A stretch of DNA of 37,917 nt. It comes from a bacterium. GTDB taxonomy: Bacteria > Bacteroidota > Bacteroidia > NS11-12g > UBA955. Both the position numbers and the translations under genes were made by a program. A model generated the notes under the pieces. It did no database searches, had not been told where the DNA came from, and saw only the letters and a program-made list of their open reading frames with translations. This document shows positions 6,638 to 17,200 of this stretch, in pieces (within the stretch, counting starts at the first letter, position 1; every line of letters begins with the position of its first letter). Location of the stretch: assembly GCA_029945665.1 (NCBI GenBank), contig JAQSCZ010000027.1:1-37917 (forward strand). The letters are read 5' to 3'.

Positions 6638-8056
6638 TTATTGCTTTCTTTGGAGCATTTTATAAATAGGAAAACCCAGTAAAACAAGTCCCAATCCTAT
6701 ACAGGATTTTCCGGGCGATTCTATCAATGTATTAATAACCAACACCAGGCTAAATAAAGTGAAAGCCAGAGGTAAAATTGGATACAATGGCACTTTAAAT
6801 GGGCGGTGAGTTGTAGGCATTTTTTTCCTTAAAATAATGACTCCAAACGCACCACAGCCATAAAATATAAAGGCTACAAAGACGAGCATCTCTGTTAGCA
6901 TATCAAAGCTACCTGTAATAATTAAAACTAGGCACCAAAACATTTGCATAACAATGGCCTTGTAGGGTGTTTTAAATTTGGGGTGAATTTCCGAAGCGCT
7001 TTTCAGAAACAAGCCATCCACAGCCATTGCATAATAAATTCTGGGAGCGCTCATTAAACTATTGTTGGTACTATTGAAGGTACTTACTAATATTAATAAA
7101 GAAATGAATAAGCCACCATATATCCATATCTTGTTCATTGCCTCTACTGCGGCGATGGTATTTGATTGGCCAGCAATGGTTTGAAAAAAAGATACATCAC
7201 CTACCTTGTAAAAAGCAGCATTAACGAGCAGATATAAAATAATTACTACAAGTGTTCCAAAACTCAATGCAATCGGAATATTTTTTTTAGGATTTTTAAT
7301 TTCACCTGCTAGAAAACCAACATTGTTCCACCCTTCGTATGCCCAAAATGCAGCTACCATGGCGAGAAAGAATAAAGAAATAAAGGATTTTTCTTCACCC
7401 AAACCTGCATTGTTTATGGAGGTGGTTTGACTAAATAAATCTGAGTTTTCGCCTTTATAGAACGATAAAATAATAATGAATAATACACCAATAATAACGG
7501 TGCCACCTAGGATATTTCCAATTTTTTCGCCATATTCTATGCCGCGGTAATTAATAAAAGAGAGAATTAATACCAAGCCCATGGCCAAACTCTTTACGCC
7601 AAAATTTGCAAATGGCATAAGATCGAAATCCTTGGTATGGAAAATGGTAATTTGCGCAATTGAATCTGGTAGATTTGGCAATGCACAGTGGTAGGCATTT
7701 AGTAAATTATTTAAAGATTCAGCGAAAATAAAGGCAACTGCAGATGCCGTGGCTGTTTGAATCACAGAGAAGGAAGCCCAGCCAAACAAGAAGGCAAATA
7801 CTTTGCCATACATTTCTTGGAAATAGACATATTGCCCTCCTGGTTTTGCAATAATACCGGCTACTTCGGCATTGCTTAATGAACCCATTAGAGTAATTAA
7901 ACCTGCCAATGCCCAAGCCAATAGTACCCAACCACTGTGGTGAAGTAAATCGCTCATAGGCGCAATTTTTTTAAAAACACCGCTGCCTATCATTGCGCTT
8001 ATAACAACCATTAAAGCTGAGAATACACCAAGTTGTTGTTTTAAATGAGCGTTCAT
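6638..8056 (-). CDS. APC-family amino acid permease
   Basis: A 472-residue inner-membrane transporter of the amino acid-polyamine-organocation superfamily, with about 12 predicted hydrophobic spans. The N-terminus has the family's first-helix signature (VVISAMIGSGVFKK, with the GSG substrate-binding turn). It then has KPGGQYVYFQE and, in the middle, FWAYEGWNNVGFLAGEIKNP, typical of the LAT/SteT-like branch of exchangers. The substrate cannot be read from sequence. It overlaps the upstream DUF6498 gene by four bases (ATGA), so the two are one operon on the minus strand. It converges with the PAP2 gene with no spacer. Confidence 0.9.
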   Translation of the reverse strand: MNAHLKQQLGVFSALMVVISAMIGSGVFKKIAPMSDLLHHSGWVLLAWALAGLITLMGSLSNAEVAGIIAKPGGQYVYFQEMYGKVFAFLFGWASFSVIQTATASAVAFIFAESLNNLLNAYHCALPNLPDSIAQITIFHTKDFDLMPFANFGVKSLAMGLVLILSFINYRGIEYGEKIGNILGGTVIIGVLFIIILSFYKGENSDLFSQTTSINNAGLGEEKSFISLFFLAMVAAFWAYEGWNNVGFLAGEIKNPKKNIPIALSFGTLVVIILYLLVNAAFYKVGDVSFFQTIAGQSNTIAAVEAMNKIWIYGGLFISLLILVSTFNSTNNSLMSAPRIYYAMAVDGLFLKSASEIHPKFKTPYKAIVMQMFWCLVLIITGSFDMLTEMLVFVAFIFYGCGAFGVIILRKKMPTTHRPFKVPLYPILPLAFTLFSLVLVINTLIESPGKSCIGLGLVLLGFPIYKMLQRKQ

Positions 8057-8694
8057 GAATTTTGTATAATGGTTGAAGGTGTAGCGTTGTTTAAGTAAGT
8101 TTTATTAACGACAATATGCATGGCTATATCGCTTAAAATTTTAAGTATAATAAAAACCATAAAAATTGTTGCGTTTTGATGCCCAATGAAGCCACCAATA
8201 AGAATGAAGAAGTGCATTGGAATTATTCTAAGATAGGGCGTAAACATCAATGTTCCAATATTGGGAATAAGCTTTTCTTTGCTAAATTTTTGTTTAACAA
8301 TATTCAACGTTTCGCCTACAGCAAATGTAAGAATAGCATAATAAATAAAATGCATGTCTACATGACCTTTAAACCCAATAAAAGTAAATAAAAAAATTAA
8401 ATATACGAAGTGAAAAAAGCCATAATGAAACAAGAAAAAGAAACTTAAGCAGCCTTTGGTTTTGGTCGATTTTACTAAAGGTTGATTATTCACGGAAACA
8501 TCTTTAACAGAATATTCAGTAAGCGTAATCATTTGAATAAAATAACTAATCCCCATCACCAAACTTTGGGAAAAATAAGTAAAAAGCACGGTTTCAGCAG
8601 AAATAAAATGTTTGAAATATCCATAGGCTAATCCGATATTGACTAATAGTAGTATGTAAATCAATGGGTCGGCGAGTGCACGTTTTAAATTCAT
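8053..8694 (-). CDS. DUF6498-like integral membrane protein
   Basis: A 213-residue protein with about five or six hydrophobic spans (for example PLIYILLLVNIGLAYGYF, YGFFHFVYLIFLFTFIGF, FMVFIILKILSDIAMHIV). The pattern of a conserved RIIPMHFFILIGGF segment and a last helix ending in D-x-x-MHIV resembles DUF6498, a membrane family of unknown role; I assign it from recall of that pattern. The ATG at 8694 gives MNLKRALADPL; a GTG two codons upstream at 8700 is also possible. The four-base overlap with the permease gene implies translational coupling and perhaps a shared task, which I cannot name. Confidence 0.7.
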   Translation of the reverse strand: MNLKRALADPLIYILLLVNIGLAYGYFKHFISAETVLFTYFSQSLVMGISYFIQMITLTEYSVKDVSVNNQPLVKSTKTKGCLSFFFLFHYGFFHFVYLIFLFTFIGFKGHVDMHFIYYAILTFAVGETLNIVKQKFSKEKLIPNIGTLMFTPYLRIIPMHFFILIGGFIGHQNATIFMVFIILKILSDIAMHIVVNKTYLNNATPSTIIQNS

Positions 8695-8766
8695 AAACAC
8701 AATTATGCCCCGAACCTAAATAAAAAATATGATAAATGCTTAATATTGGTCAAATTTGTGTCCGAA

Positions 8767-11196
8767 ATGTATACACTTGCTGAATTGTCCGAAATGATGA
8801 ATGCTCTTTTGAAGGGTCACCATGAATTAAAAAAGGAATGGCAATTGTTAATTGATAGCAGAACTGTTGTGCAGCCCGATGCCTCAATCTTCTTTGCCCT
8901 TCAAACAGCTCAAAATGATGGGCACAAATACATTGATGACTTAATAGAGAAGGGCGTTACCACTTTTGTTGTTACAAAAGACCATGCCATTCGGAATCTT
9001 GCAGGACTTAACTATTTTATTGTAGATGATACACTCGAGGCTTTGCAATCAATTGCAGTTAGTCATAGGAAGCGGTTTAATATTCCAATAATTGGCATTA
9101 CAGGGAGCAATGGCAAAACAATTGTAAAGGAATGGTTGGGTCAGCTTTTGAATGAGAAATTTGAAATCTGTGCCAGTCCCAAAAGTTATAACAGTCAGAT
9201 AGGTGTACCACTAAGTGTATGGCCATTAAACGAAGGACATACCCTTGGCTTATTTGAAGCCGGCATCTCTCGTTCGGAAGAAATGCAAAACTTAGAAAGA
9301 ATTATCCAACCCGATATAGGCTTGCTTACCCACATGGGGAGTGCACATGACGAAGGGTTTGATAATTTTGAACACAAACTCAATGAGAAATTAAAATTAT
9401 TCAAGCGGAGTAAGGTTATTATTACTCAATATAATCCACTTATAAAGCCAGAGAACCATCAGCAAGTAATTACTTTTGATTATAATAATACCAAGGCTAC
9501 GCTTAATGTTATCGCGGTGGTTAAGCATACGAGTTCTTCAGTATTAACTGGAATTTATAACCAGATAGAATATGCGATTAGCGTTCCGTTTTTAGATGAT
9601 GCCGCCATTGAAAATACTTGTCTTTGTTGGTTGGCAACGCTTTATTTAAATGCTTTCGAAGCTGCTGCTTTTAGCAAATTGAGGCCAATAAGTATGCGCT
9701 TGGAATTGAAACAGGCCATCAATGGATGTATTTTAATTAATGATAGTTATAGCAACGATTTAAATGCATTAAGTGCTGCCTTTTCTTTTTTAAAACAACA
9801 GAATATTCATCAAAAGATAACAGTTATTCTTTCTGATATTGAACAAAGTGGTTTAAGTGATTTAGATTTAAGTAGACACATAGATGCTTTGTTGTTGGAC
9901 AACAAAGTTGACCATTTTATTGGCATTGGTCCTATGTTGTTAGAAAACAAATTCCTTTTTACCAATACTGCTAATTTTCAATTTTACAAATCAACATCCG
10001 ATTTTTTGAATCATTTTGATCACTTGAAATTGCACAACGAAACTGTCTTGTTAAAGGGTGCAAGATCGTATCAATTTGAAAAAATAGCCATAAAGTTAGA
10101 ACGACAAAACCATGGAACAGTTTTAGAAATTAATTTAACTGCAGCCCTTCACAATCTTAATTTTATAAAAAGCAGTTTACCTGTGGATACAAAAATAATG
10201 GGCATGGTTAAAGCCTTTGCGTACGGCAGTGGCAGTTATGAAGTTGCAAAAATGTTGGATTCCAAAGTAGATTATTTAGCTGTGGCCTATACAGACGAAG
10301 GTGTAACACTCAGGCAAAACGGCGTTCAGGTGCCAATTATGGTCATGAATACTGAGCCAGACACACTTTCGCATTTAATTACCTATCATTTAGAACCAGT
10401 CGTATTTAGTCTTGAACAGTTGAAGACCATTGTGCAATATTTAGAGGGAAGAACACTCAATATTCACTTAGAAATTGATACAGGTATGCACCGTCTTGGT
10501 TTTTCTAAAAATGAAATTACCGCTTTGTCTGAATTATTAATTGAAAACCAAAACTTGCATGTTAAGTCCATATTTTCTCATTTATCAGGTAGCGATGAGT
10601 CCATATTCGATTCCTTTACACAACAGCAGTTTGAGTTATTTAAAACCCTCAGTGAACAAATCAATCTACATTTGGCATACAAACCTTTGCGACACATAAG
10701 TAATACAGCAGCTATTTTGCGTTTCGATCAAAAAGATTTTGACATGGTGCGTTTGGGCATTGGCTTGTATGGTATAGATCCATCCGGCATGCAACAAAAT
10801 AAACTAGAGCCAGTGTTTACCTTGAAAACAAGTATTTCTCAAATAAAGACTATCGCACCAAATGAAAGCGTTGGGTATGCTAGAAAGGCGATAGAAAATA
10901 GAGAACGCAGAATTGCAGTACTAGCCATTGGATATGCAGATGGATTAAATAGACTTTTAAGCAATGGCAAAGGCTCATTTATCATTAATGGTATTAGGGC
11001 GCCAATAGTTGGGAATGTTTGCATGGATATGTGTATGGTGGATGTAACAGGCTTGCCTTGTAATGAAGGCGATACTGCCATTTTATTCGGTCGCGAGAAA
11101 AGTATATTAGAGATTGCCGGCGACTTGCAAACCATTCCTTATGAGGTGTTGACAGCCATTTCTCAGCGTGTTAAAAGGGTTTATGTAAGTGAGTAG
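8767..11196 (+). CDS. murF: Bifunctional MurF ligase / alanine racemase fusion
   Basis: The N-terminal half is UDP-MurNAc-tripeptide:D-Ala-D-Ala ligase (MurF), with the ATP-binding GITGSNGKT near residue 110, NSQIGVPLSVW and the Mur-ligase C-terminal domain (NDSYSNDLNALSAA). The C-terminal half, from about residue 455, is a fold-type III PLP alanine racemase. PLP lysine is K482 in MVKAFAYGSG, and the second base is Y704 in VGYARKA, followed by AIGYADGLNR. One chain can therefore make D-Ala and add D-Ala-D-Ala to the peptidoglycan precursor. Such fusions are known in Bacteroidota. The start is the ATG at 8767, in MYTLAELSEMM; an upstream TTG at 8746 lies in the likely promoter. ndk follows after 132 bases with its own -7 box. 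Confidence 0.94.
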   Translation: MYTLAELSEMMNALLKGHHELKKEWQLLIDSRTVVQPDASIFFALQTAQNDGHKYIDDLIEKGVTTFVVTKDHAIRNLAGLNYFIVDDTLEALQSIAVSHRKRFNIPIIGITGSNGKTIVKEWLGQLLNEKFEICASPKSYNSQIGVPLSVWPLNEGHTLGLFEAGISRSEEMQNLERIIQPDIGLLTHMGSAHDEGFDNFEHKLNEKLKLFKRSKVIITQYNPLIKPENHQQVITFDYNNTKATLNVIAVVKHTSSSVLTGIYNQIEYAISVPFLDDAAIENTCLCWLATLYLNAFEAAAFSKLRPISMRLELKQAINGCILINDSYSNDLNALSAAFSFLKQQNIHQKITVILSDIEQSGLSDLDLSRHIDALLLDNKVDHFIGIGPMLLENKFLFTNTANFQFYKSTSDFLNHFDHLKLHNETVLLKGARSYQFEKIAIKLERQNHGTVLEINLTAALHNLNFIKSSLPVDTKIMGMVKAFAYGSGSYEVAKMLDSKVDYLAVAYTDEGVTLRQNGVQVPIMVMNTEPDTLSHLITYHLEPVVFSLEQLKTIVQYLEGRTLNIHLEIDTGMHRLGFSKNEITALSELLIENQNLHVKSIFSHLSGSDESIFDSFTQQQFELFKTLSEQINLHLAYKPLRHISNTAAILRFDQKDFDMVRLGIGLYGIDPSGMQQNKLEPVFTLKTSISQIKTIAPNESVGYARKAIENRERRIAVLAIGYADGLNRLLSNGKGSFIINGIRAPIVGNVCMDMCMVDVTGLPCNEGDTAILFGREKSILEIAGDLQTIPYEVLTAISQRVKRVYVSE

Positions 11197-11286
11197 TGAA
11201 GGACTTGGGTTTCAGTGTAAAATAAAAGTTCGAAGAAGACTTCTATAAGTTAAAAGAACTTGTAAAATTTTGATTGAAAAAATACT

Positions 11287-11294
11287 TACCTTTG
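11287..11294 (+). promoter_or_regulatory. Putative -7 promoter box for ndk
   Basis: TACCTTTG fits TAnnTTTG exactly and lies 34 bases before the ndk ATG. A TTTTG at 11268-11272 is only 14 bases upstream, shorter than the usual 18-20, so the -33 element is uncertain. Confidence 0.55.
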
Positions 11295-11328
11295 CACCCG
11301 TTAAAAAAATCCAAAAATCCACATAAAA

Positions 11329-11748
11329 ATGACAACGAATAGAACATTCACCATGGTAAAACCCGATGCAGTTGCAAATGGTTACACAGGAAAAATTATT
11401 GATGATATAATTACTGCAGGTTTTAAAATCAAAGCCATGAAATATATTCACTTAACCAAAGCACAAGCGGAAGGTTTTTATGCAGTGCATGCTGAGCGTT
11501 CATTCTTTGGTGAATTAGTAGCATTCATGTGCAGTGGTCCTATCGTAGCAGCTATACTTGAAAAAGACAATGCTGTTGAAGATTTTAGAAAATTAATTGG
11601 CGCTACGAATCCTGCGAATGCCGAAGAAGGTACCATACGTAAAAAATATGCGAAAAGTATCGAAGCAAATGCTGTTCACGGAAGTGATAGCGACGAGAAT
11701 GCAGCAATTGAAGGCAATTATTATTTCTCAGATATAGAAAGATTCTAA
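11329..11748 (+). CDS. ndk: Nucleoside-diphosphate kinase
   Basis: Ndk balances nucleoside triphosphate pools by passing phosphate between NTPs and NDPs through a phospho-histidine. The active-site histidine is H117 in NAVHGSDS, the family signature. The N-terminal TMVKPDAV and [15 protein letters not shown] segments also match. The 139-aa length is standard. It starts with [13 protein letters not shown] and is followed at once by a strong terminator, so it is a single-gene unit. Confidence 0.97.
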   Translation: MTTNRTFTMVKPDAVANGYTGKIIDDIITAGFKIKAMKYIHLTKAQAEGFYAVHAERSFFGELVAFMCSGPIVAAILEKDNAVEDFRKLIGATNPANAEEGTIRKKYAKSIEANAVHGSDSDENAAIEGNYYFSDIERF

Positions 11749-11764
11749 TATAAACGCTATTCTA

Positions 11765-11802
11765 AAAAAATCCTGATTGCAAAACAATCAGGATTTTTTT
11801 TT
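11765..11802 (+). terminator. Rho-independent terminator after ndk
   Basis: A perfect 15-base stem, AAAAAATCCTGATTG (11765-11779) with CAATCAGGATTTTTT (11785-11799), has a 5-base loop and a T-run. Confidence 0.9.
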
Positions 11803-11826
11803 GACTTATTGTAACTTTCTAAAAAC

Positions 11827-11834
11827 TACCTTCG
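11827..11834 (+). promoter_or_regulatory. Putative -7 box for the sigma-factor operon
   Basis: TACCTTCG differs from TAnnTTTG at one position and lies 19 bases before the sigma-factor ATG. The -33 element is unclear. Confidence 0.4.
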
Positions 11835-11853
11835 TTATACTATCATAACAGCA

Positions 11854-12336
11854 ATGACCGAAAAGGAGTATAATACTACTGTTGAAACCCATGCCAATGC
11901 ACTGTTCAGATTCATTTATAAGAATTTAAAGGTAAGGGAAGATGCGGAAAATATTGTGCAAGACACTTTTGAAGGTTTGTGGCTGAATATTGAAAAGGTT
12001 GAATTTTCAAAAGCCAAGAGTTGGATTTTTACAACGGGTTATCGGAAAATGATAGACCTTATAAGAAAAGATAAAAAAATGGCAGATATGCCAGAATTTG
12101 TTAAAGAAAGAGGAAGCGAGGCTTCTCAACCGGATATGAAAGAGATAATCAATAATGCAATGGATAGGCTGCCAGAGATACAGAGAACCGTTATTATGCT
12201 TCGCGATTATGAGGGATATGATTATGCTGAGATTGGGAAAATAGCTGGCCTAACAGAATCGCAAGTGAAAGTCTATATATTTAGAGGAAGACAGACATTA
12301 AAAAACTATATTGTTAATTTAGAAAATATTATATGA
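11854..12336 (+). CDS. ECF-type RNA polymerase sigma factor
   Basis: A 160-residue extracytoplasmic-function sigma-70 protein. Region 2 spans about residues 10-75 (ANALFRFIYKNLK, DAENIVQDTFEGLW, KAKSWIFTTGYRKMIDLIRK), with the core-binding and -10 recognition helices. Region 4 spans about 105-155 (MDRLPEIQRTVIMLRDYEG, YAEIGKIAGLTESQVKVYIF), the -35-binding helix-turn-helix. There is no C-terminal extension. It overlaps the next gene by four bases (ATGA), the usual layout of an ECF sigma factor with its cognate anti-sigma factor. The neighbouring secreted barrel-like protein suggests an envelope signal; that is inference. Confidence 0.92.
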   Translation: MTEKEYNTTVETHANALFRFIYKNLKVREDAENIVQDTFEGLWLNIEKVEFSKAKSWIFTTGYRKMIDLIRKDKKMADMPEFVKERGSEASQPDMKEIINNAMDRLPEIQRTVIMLRDYEGYDYAEIGKIAGLTESQVKVYIFRGRQTLKNYIVNLENII

Positions 12337-13157
12337 AAATTAGTAGCGAAAATATCGATGAACTGATGTTTCAACTTTTGGAAGGCGACATCCAAGGAGC
12401 AGAAAGAAACCGCCTATTAGATGCTATTGCCGCCGATAAGCAATATAGCATTCAATGGCAGGCTTGGCAAAAAACAGTGCTTAATCCCAACGATGAGTTA
12501 ATTGTGATGCCAATTGCACCCTTATTAAAGAAAAGGAAGGCAGCCGTATTCTGGTCATGGAAGTATGGTGTTGCTGCCATGGTGTGCCTAACAGTTGGGG
12601 CTAGCATGTTTTATTTAAGCAATAAAAATGAAAGAGCCATTGTTGTGTCAGAAGTGAAACCTAAAAATCCAAAATTAGAAGTCATTAAAGTACCAAATAA
12701 TGAACCAGTAAGCAATCAGTTCAAAACAAAGGACACCATCTTAACCTTCAAACAAAAAATACAAATGATGGCTCATCATGAGTATAAAGTAAATAAAGAG
12801 ATATCAGCAGAAATCAAAATGGAAAGACCAAAAGAAGAATCGAAAATTGCATTATTGGAGGTTAAAAAGGAAATTGAAATCCCTTCTAATACCCCTGTTA
12901 TGCAGCAAGAAAAATTAATTGAAATGAACCCGGTATCTCAAATATCTGAAGTAAATAATTTAGTGGTTACCTCGTATTCAGAAAGTATTCCTAAAACAAA
13001 AAAAACAGATTTGAATCAAGAAATAACAGAGAAAAAAAATCTATTGGCTCGCATCTTTAGTAAGCCAAATTTCAAGTTGACAAACGATAGTGCCAACTTT
13101 AAAAATAGAAAATTAATCATAGAAAATAAAGCCTATAAAATTATTGCAGGCTTTTAA
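12333..13157 (+). CDS. Putative single-span anti-sigma factor
   Basis: I do not recognise a named family. The layout fits a membrane anti-sigma factor. An N-terminal cytoplasmic part (about residues 1-68) contains ENIDELMFQLLEGDIQGAER, similar to the start of many Bacteroidota anti-sigma factors. One hydrophobic span follows at about 71-95 (AAVFWSWKYGVAAMVCLTVG). A Lys/Glu-rich, apparently disordered periplasmic tail of about 175 residues completes it. No HxxxCxxC zinc motif is present. Translation is coupled to the sigma factor by the ATGA overlap. The tail has no predicted fold, so how it would sense a signal is unknown. Confidence 0.7.
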   Translation: MKISSENIDELMFQLLEGDIQGAERNRLLDAIAADKQYSIQWQAWQKTVLNPNDELIVMPIAPLLKKRKAAVFWSWKYGVAAMVCLTVGASMFYLSNKNERAIVVSEVKPKNPKLEVIKVPNNEPVSNQFKTKDTILTFKQKIQMMAHHEYKVNKEISAEIKMERPKEESKIALLEVKKEIEIPSNTPVMQQEKLIEMNPVSQISEVNNLVVTSYSESIPKTKKTDLNQEITEKKNLLARIFSKPNFKLTNDSANFKNRKLIIENKAYKIIAGF

Positions 13158-13200
13158 AGACTGTTTCAAACTAATCATTCATTAAAAAAAAATCAATCAA

Positions 13201-14151
13201 ATGAAACCAATACAACTATTAATCGGATTGCTGAGCTTAGCATACGCCAGCATTAATTTAAATGCGCAATCACCTTCTGATACAGTTAAGGTAAGCTACA
13301 AAGGGAAAAACTACAAGGTGAGTCCAAAAAGAGATCCAGAAGAACAAGAAAGAAGTACAACTTGGAAAATTTTAGACACTGTAAAAGGAGAAATGGTGTT
13401 AATTAGGGTTATTAGTAAAACGGATGACGGTAAATCTTGGGATAAAGAAAGTTCTGCCACTTACAAGGATTCAGGAAAAAGGCAATACCATTTATTTAAG
13501 GAAAAATTAGCAAACAAAGAAAAATTTATTAAAACCTATTTTGTGCCTACTATTGAGTTGGGATTTCTGTCTTCAATGAATGAAAACAGTAACGATGACA
13601 AGCTTGAGCCAACAGTTGGAAAAAGTACATTTAGTAGCTTGAATTTGATCAGACAAACCATGAATCTTTCACACAATAAATTTTTCTTAAGCTATGGGCT
13701 TAATTTTAATCGAAATACAATAAGATACAGTAACAAGCAACAAGTGCAATACCTTGACAACAATGGATACATTCAAACGGCTATAGATACCATCAATACC
13801 TATAAAAGAAATAATTTTAGTGTTAACTATATTGCGATTCCTTTATTACTTGAATACCACAGCAAAAGTGATAAATTTAAAATCGCCGCTGGTGCTGAAT
13901 TTGGGTTCAATGGGAAATCATCTATTTATCAAAAAGGCACCAGAAAGGAAGGTAGTTTTACGCAAACAAACCGTTATGATTTGAAAATTAATCCAACCCA
14001 AATAAACGCACTTTTGCGCATTGAGGTTCACCAAGTTGCTATTTATGCAAGGTATTCTGTTACAGAAATGTACAAAACAGATGCGTATGCTACTAATACC
14101 AATCCTAACCGCCATTTATTCTCAGTTGGAATCTGCTTATTCGGAATATAA
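13201..14151 (+). CDS. Secreted outer-membrane beta-barrel-like protein
   Basis: The 316-residue product has a signal peptide (MKPIQLLIGLLSLAYASINLNAQ). A hydrophilic region of about 95 residues with KVSYKGKNYKVSP and many charged residues follows. From about residue 115 there is a pattern of alternating residues in amphipathic strands (FVPTIELGFLSSM, FFLSYGLNFNRN, NYIAIPLLLEYHSK, FKIAAGAEFGFNG, VAIYARYSVTEMY). It ends HLFSVGICLFGI. This is typical of Bacteroidota 'outer membrane beta-barrel' proteins, but no specific family is identified. It lies 43 bases after the putative anti-sigma gene and ends at a terminator, so it is probably the third gene of the operon. It may be a target or sensor of the sigma system. 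Confidence 0.75.
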   Translation: MKPIQLLIGLLSLAYASINLNAQSPSDTVKVSYKGKNYKVSPKRDPEEQERSTTWKILDTVKGEMVLIRVISKTDDGKSWDKESSATYKDSGKRQYHLFKEKLANKEKFIKTYFVPTIELGFLSSMNENSNDDKLEPTVGKSTFSSLNLIRQTMNLSHNKFFLSYGLNFNRNTIRYSNKQQVQYLDNNGYIQTAIDTINTYKRNNFSVNYIAIPLLLEYHSKSDKFKIAAGAEFGFNGKSSIYQKGTRKEGSFTQTNRYDLKINPTQINALLRIEVHQVAIYARYSVTEMYKTDAYATNTNPNRHLFSVGICLFGI

Positions 14152-14179
14152 AGGAGGCTGTAGCTAACTATTATAATAG

Positions 14180-14211
14180 AGCCGTTGGACGCAAGTTCAA
14201 TGGCTTTTTTT
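14180..14211 (+). terminator. Terminator after the sigma/anti-sigma/barrel operon
   Basis: AGCCGTTGGAC (14180-14190) pairs with GTTCAATGGCT (14195-14205), with two G-T wobbles and a GCAA tetraloop of the GNRA type, followed by seven T. It overlaps the stop of the convergent gene by two bases. Confidence 0.8.
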
Positions 14212-17200
14212 ATCGAATAAGTTGAATGACACCATTGATTTTTCTTGTTTCACTATCCTTATTAGGATTCTTGTTTTTAATGGTCATTAAATAATAATAA
14301 ACCCCATTCGGTAATTTACCTTCTGTATTGCGCAGTTCCCCATTCCAACATTGGGTTGGCAAATAACCTTCGAATATCAAAATGCCCCAACGGTCGTATA
14401 TCCATACTCTTGCTTCATCGCATGATGGGTCTATGCCTTCAATTGTAAAGCAATCATTTTTTCCATCATTATCGGGTGTAAATACATTCGGTACCTTTAA
14501 TGTTTTAGAGGGGTCGGTATAAAGCTGTACAACCATAGATTCTGTGTCTTTACAACCGCTGGACGGATGCTCCACTTCTAATACGACCAAGTGTTTGCCA
14601 TCGCGCTTGTAACGGTATTCTGGATTTTCTAAATTACTGAGGGCTCCGCTGTCACCAAAATCCCAAACAGGATTTTTATAATTGGTCGAGGTATTTGTAA
14701 ATTTAAAATAGTTTTCACAAACCCTTGGTTCCATATCGAATGCCGCTATTGGGCTTTCTAAAACTTCTATAATTGTTGAGTCGAATTCTGCAATATTGCA
14801 ACTGAATGAGTCAATTGAACTCAATCTCACTTTGTATTTTCCTTTCTTTGTAAAAATATGTGTTGGGTTTTTTATGGTGTCAATTGCGCTGCCATCGCCA
14901 TAATCCCAAAAGAATTTTTTACCGTATTTGCTAGTATTAGTAAATTTAACGGTTAAAGCCTCGCAGCCAATAGTCGGTGTTGCTGTAAAATGCGCATCGA
15001 CTAAAAAAGTAATTTGAAAATCAATTTTAAAAAATGCGTTGCTACAACGGGGACTAAAATTGGTTGTAAAAGGCGCACCTGTTGTTACTGGAAAATCTTG
15101 GTTGCCACCATTTTCTGGACAACTTGCACACACCGCTTGATACACAACACCTCTTTTGTCAAATCGCGAAGTTCCACCATCCACATGGTCGGGCGTAACA
15201 TTTCCACCAAAATAAGTGGCATATAGCAAGTTTTTAGCATCTTTATTCATTACAAATAAATAAAAATCTTGCTGGTCCGTGATCGGTTGAAGTGCACCAG
15301 GGGTTATGGGTAATTTATTTGTGGTCAGCGAATGCAATCCATCAATAGAAATGTCACTTCCCCAACCCGAAAAATAAATATTATCACACTGGTCGACCAA
15401 AAAAGCAGAAGGCGAAATCTCCGGATTATTAATGCGATAACCAAAGGTTGTTGCTAAATTAACATTGGCTAAATTGGGCGAAAAACGCACGATAAATTGA
15501 CTCGTATTGTTTTTGCCATAAGTGCCCGCCGTTCTTGTAATATTGCCTTCCGTCTGACCGGCACCGTATATTTGACCATTTACATCAATGTCTATAAAAT
15601 AAATCTGATCATAGGCAGAAGTGCCGTAATAACTTGATTGGCGAAAACTGCCATCTTGCTTCAATTTAATAATAAAACCATCTGCTAAACCACCATTGTA
15701 AGAGTTTTGAACACCATTGATTGTGTAATTCATCGCAATGCTTGCGGTGCCGCCACCTATGTACACGAAGCTATCATACAAACGAATAGAATAACATGCA
15801 TCGTCATCGTTGCCACCAGCAAAAGAACTGAATCGCATGGCTGTTAAATTTTTATCTAAACTGAAAATACAGCCTTCTTGCACGGAGCCCTTGCTGCTTT
15901 GAAAGGCATTCTTTATCGGAAAATTATTGCTGTAAGTGGTAGATGCTACAAATACATTATCCAAACTATCCACTACGATATCGCCTCTAAAATCATCCGC
16001 ATAATTATATCTCAATTTCCTTGAATTCAGTCCGTCAAAATCACTGCCACCAATAAAAGTGCCTGCCAACATTGTTGAGCCATCCTTTGAAAGCTTAACA
16101 ACAAATAGGTCGGTTTGACCATTGAAAGACGAATCGTAGCAAGTTTTAATAATGGGAAAGTTTGAGGAATAGGTGGTGCCCATTACCAATAAATTATCTT
16201 GATTATCTGTTACCAAACTATGCGGATATTCATCGTCAGAACCTCCTAAATAAGTACTGTAAAGCAATACAGTACCGGCACTGTCATATTTGTTAATGCC
16301 AATATCACATGATAGATTGGCTGGCGCTCTGCCTCCTCCGGAGCCACCGCCATAAGTGGTTTGAAATGCACCAGTTGTTACTGGAAATGCCCCATCATCG
16401 CCATCAACAATACCTGCATTGTATACAAAAGCCTTTGAATCGTGGGTTGCAGTGAACCCGAAGTTGTCTCCTTGGCTGCCACTATATGTTGCAAATATTA
16501 AAAGCGGATCGATGATGAGTGTTTTTGAGTGGTCGTATTCGCCTAATTCAAAACGCAATTCATAAGTGTTATTATTTTTTCTTAATACATATTTGCATGG
16601 AATAATAAGTGTATCTTCTCCTTTTAGTTGAAAGGCAAAAGGCTTTTCTTCAACCACTATTCCAACGCTGGTTTTAATCGTTAATGCGCCATTTTCGTTA
16701 ATGTTCATGCCGCTTGTATAGGCATATTGCAGTGCAATTTGCGAAGCATCAGCATTTGGCGATAGTATGAAATTATGTTTGATATGAATGCCACTTTCAA
16801 GAACTTCTAAATCTACCCCTTTGTACAATTGACGATAAATTAGTTGATGAAACAAACCTACATTGCTGGCCCATTTTTTAGGATCATTGCCAAGGTAATA
16901 ATTGTGTTGCGTGGCCGATTTATAGAGTGATTGAATATCACAAGGCAAGGCATTTAAAAAATTAACATCATAACGGTGGTAATTCACCTTGAATGATTTT
17001 TTAAGCGTTTTGTACAGGTGAAAATGCTTCCACATCGAGTCATAGGCTAAAGGATCTTTGATTAAAGTTGTAAAACCATTGGCTCGGTAATACAATTTGC
17101 CATTTTGAATAGATTTACTGAATTTAACGATACTATCTTGCTGACCTTTATTTTGAATAAATAGATTTTGAGCATCACCGCATATACTAGCAGTCAGCCA

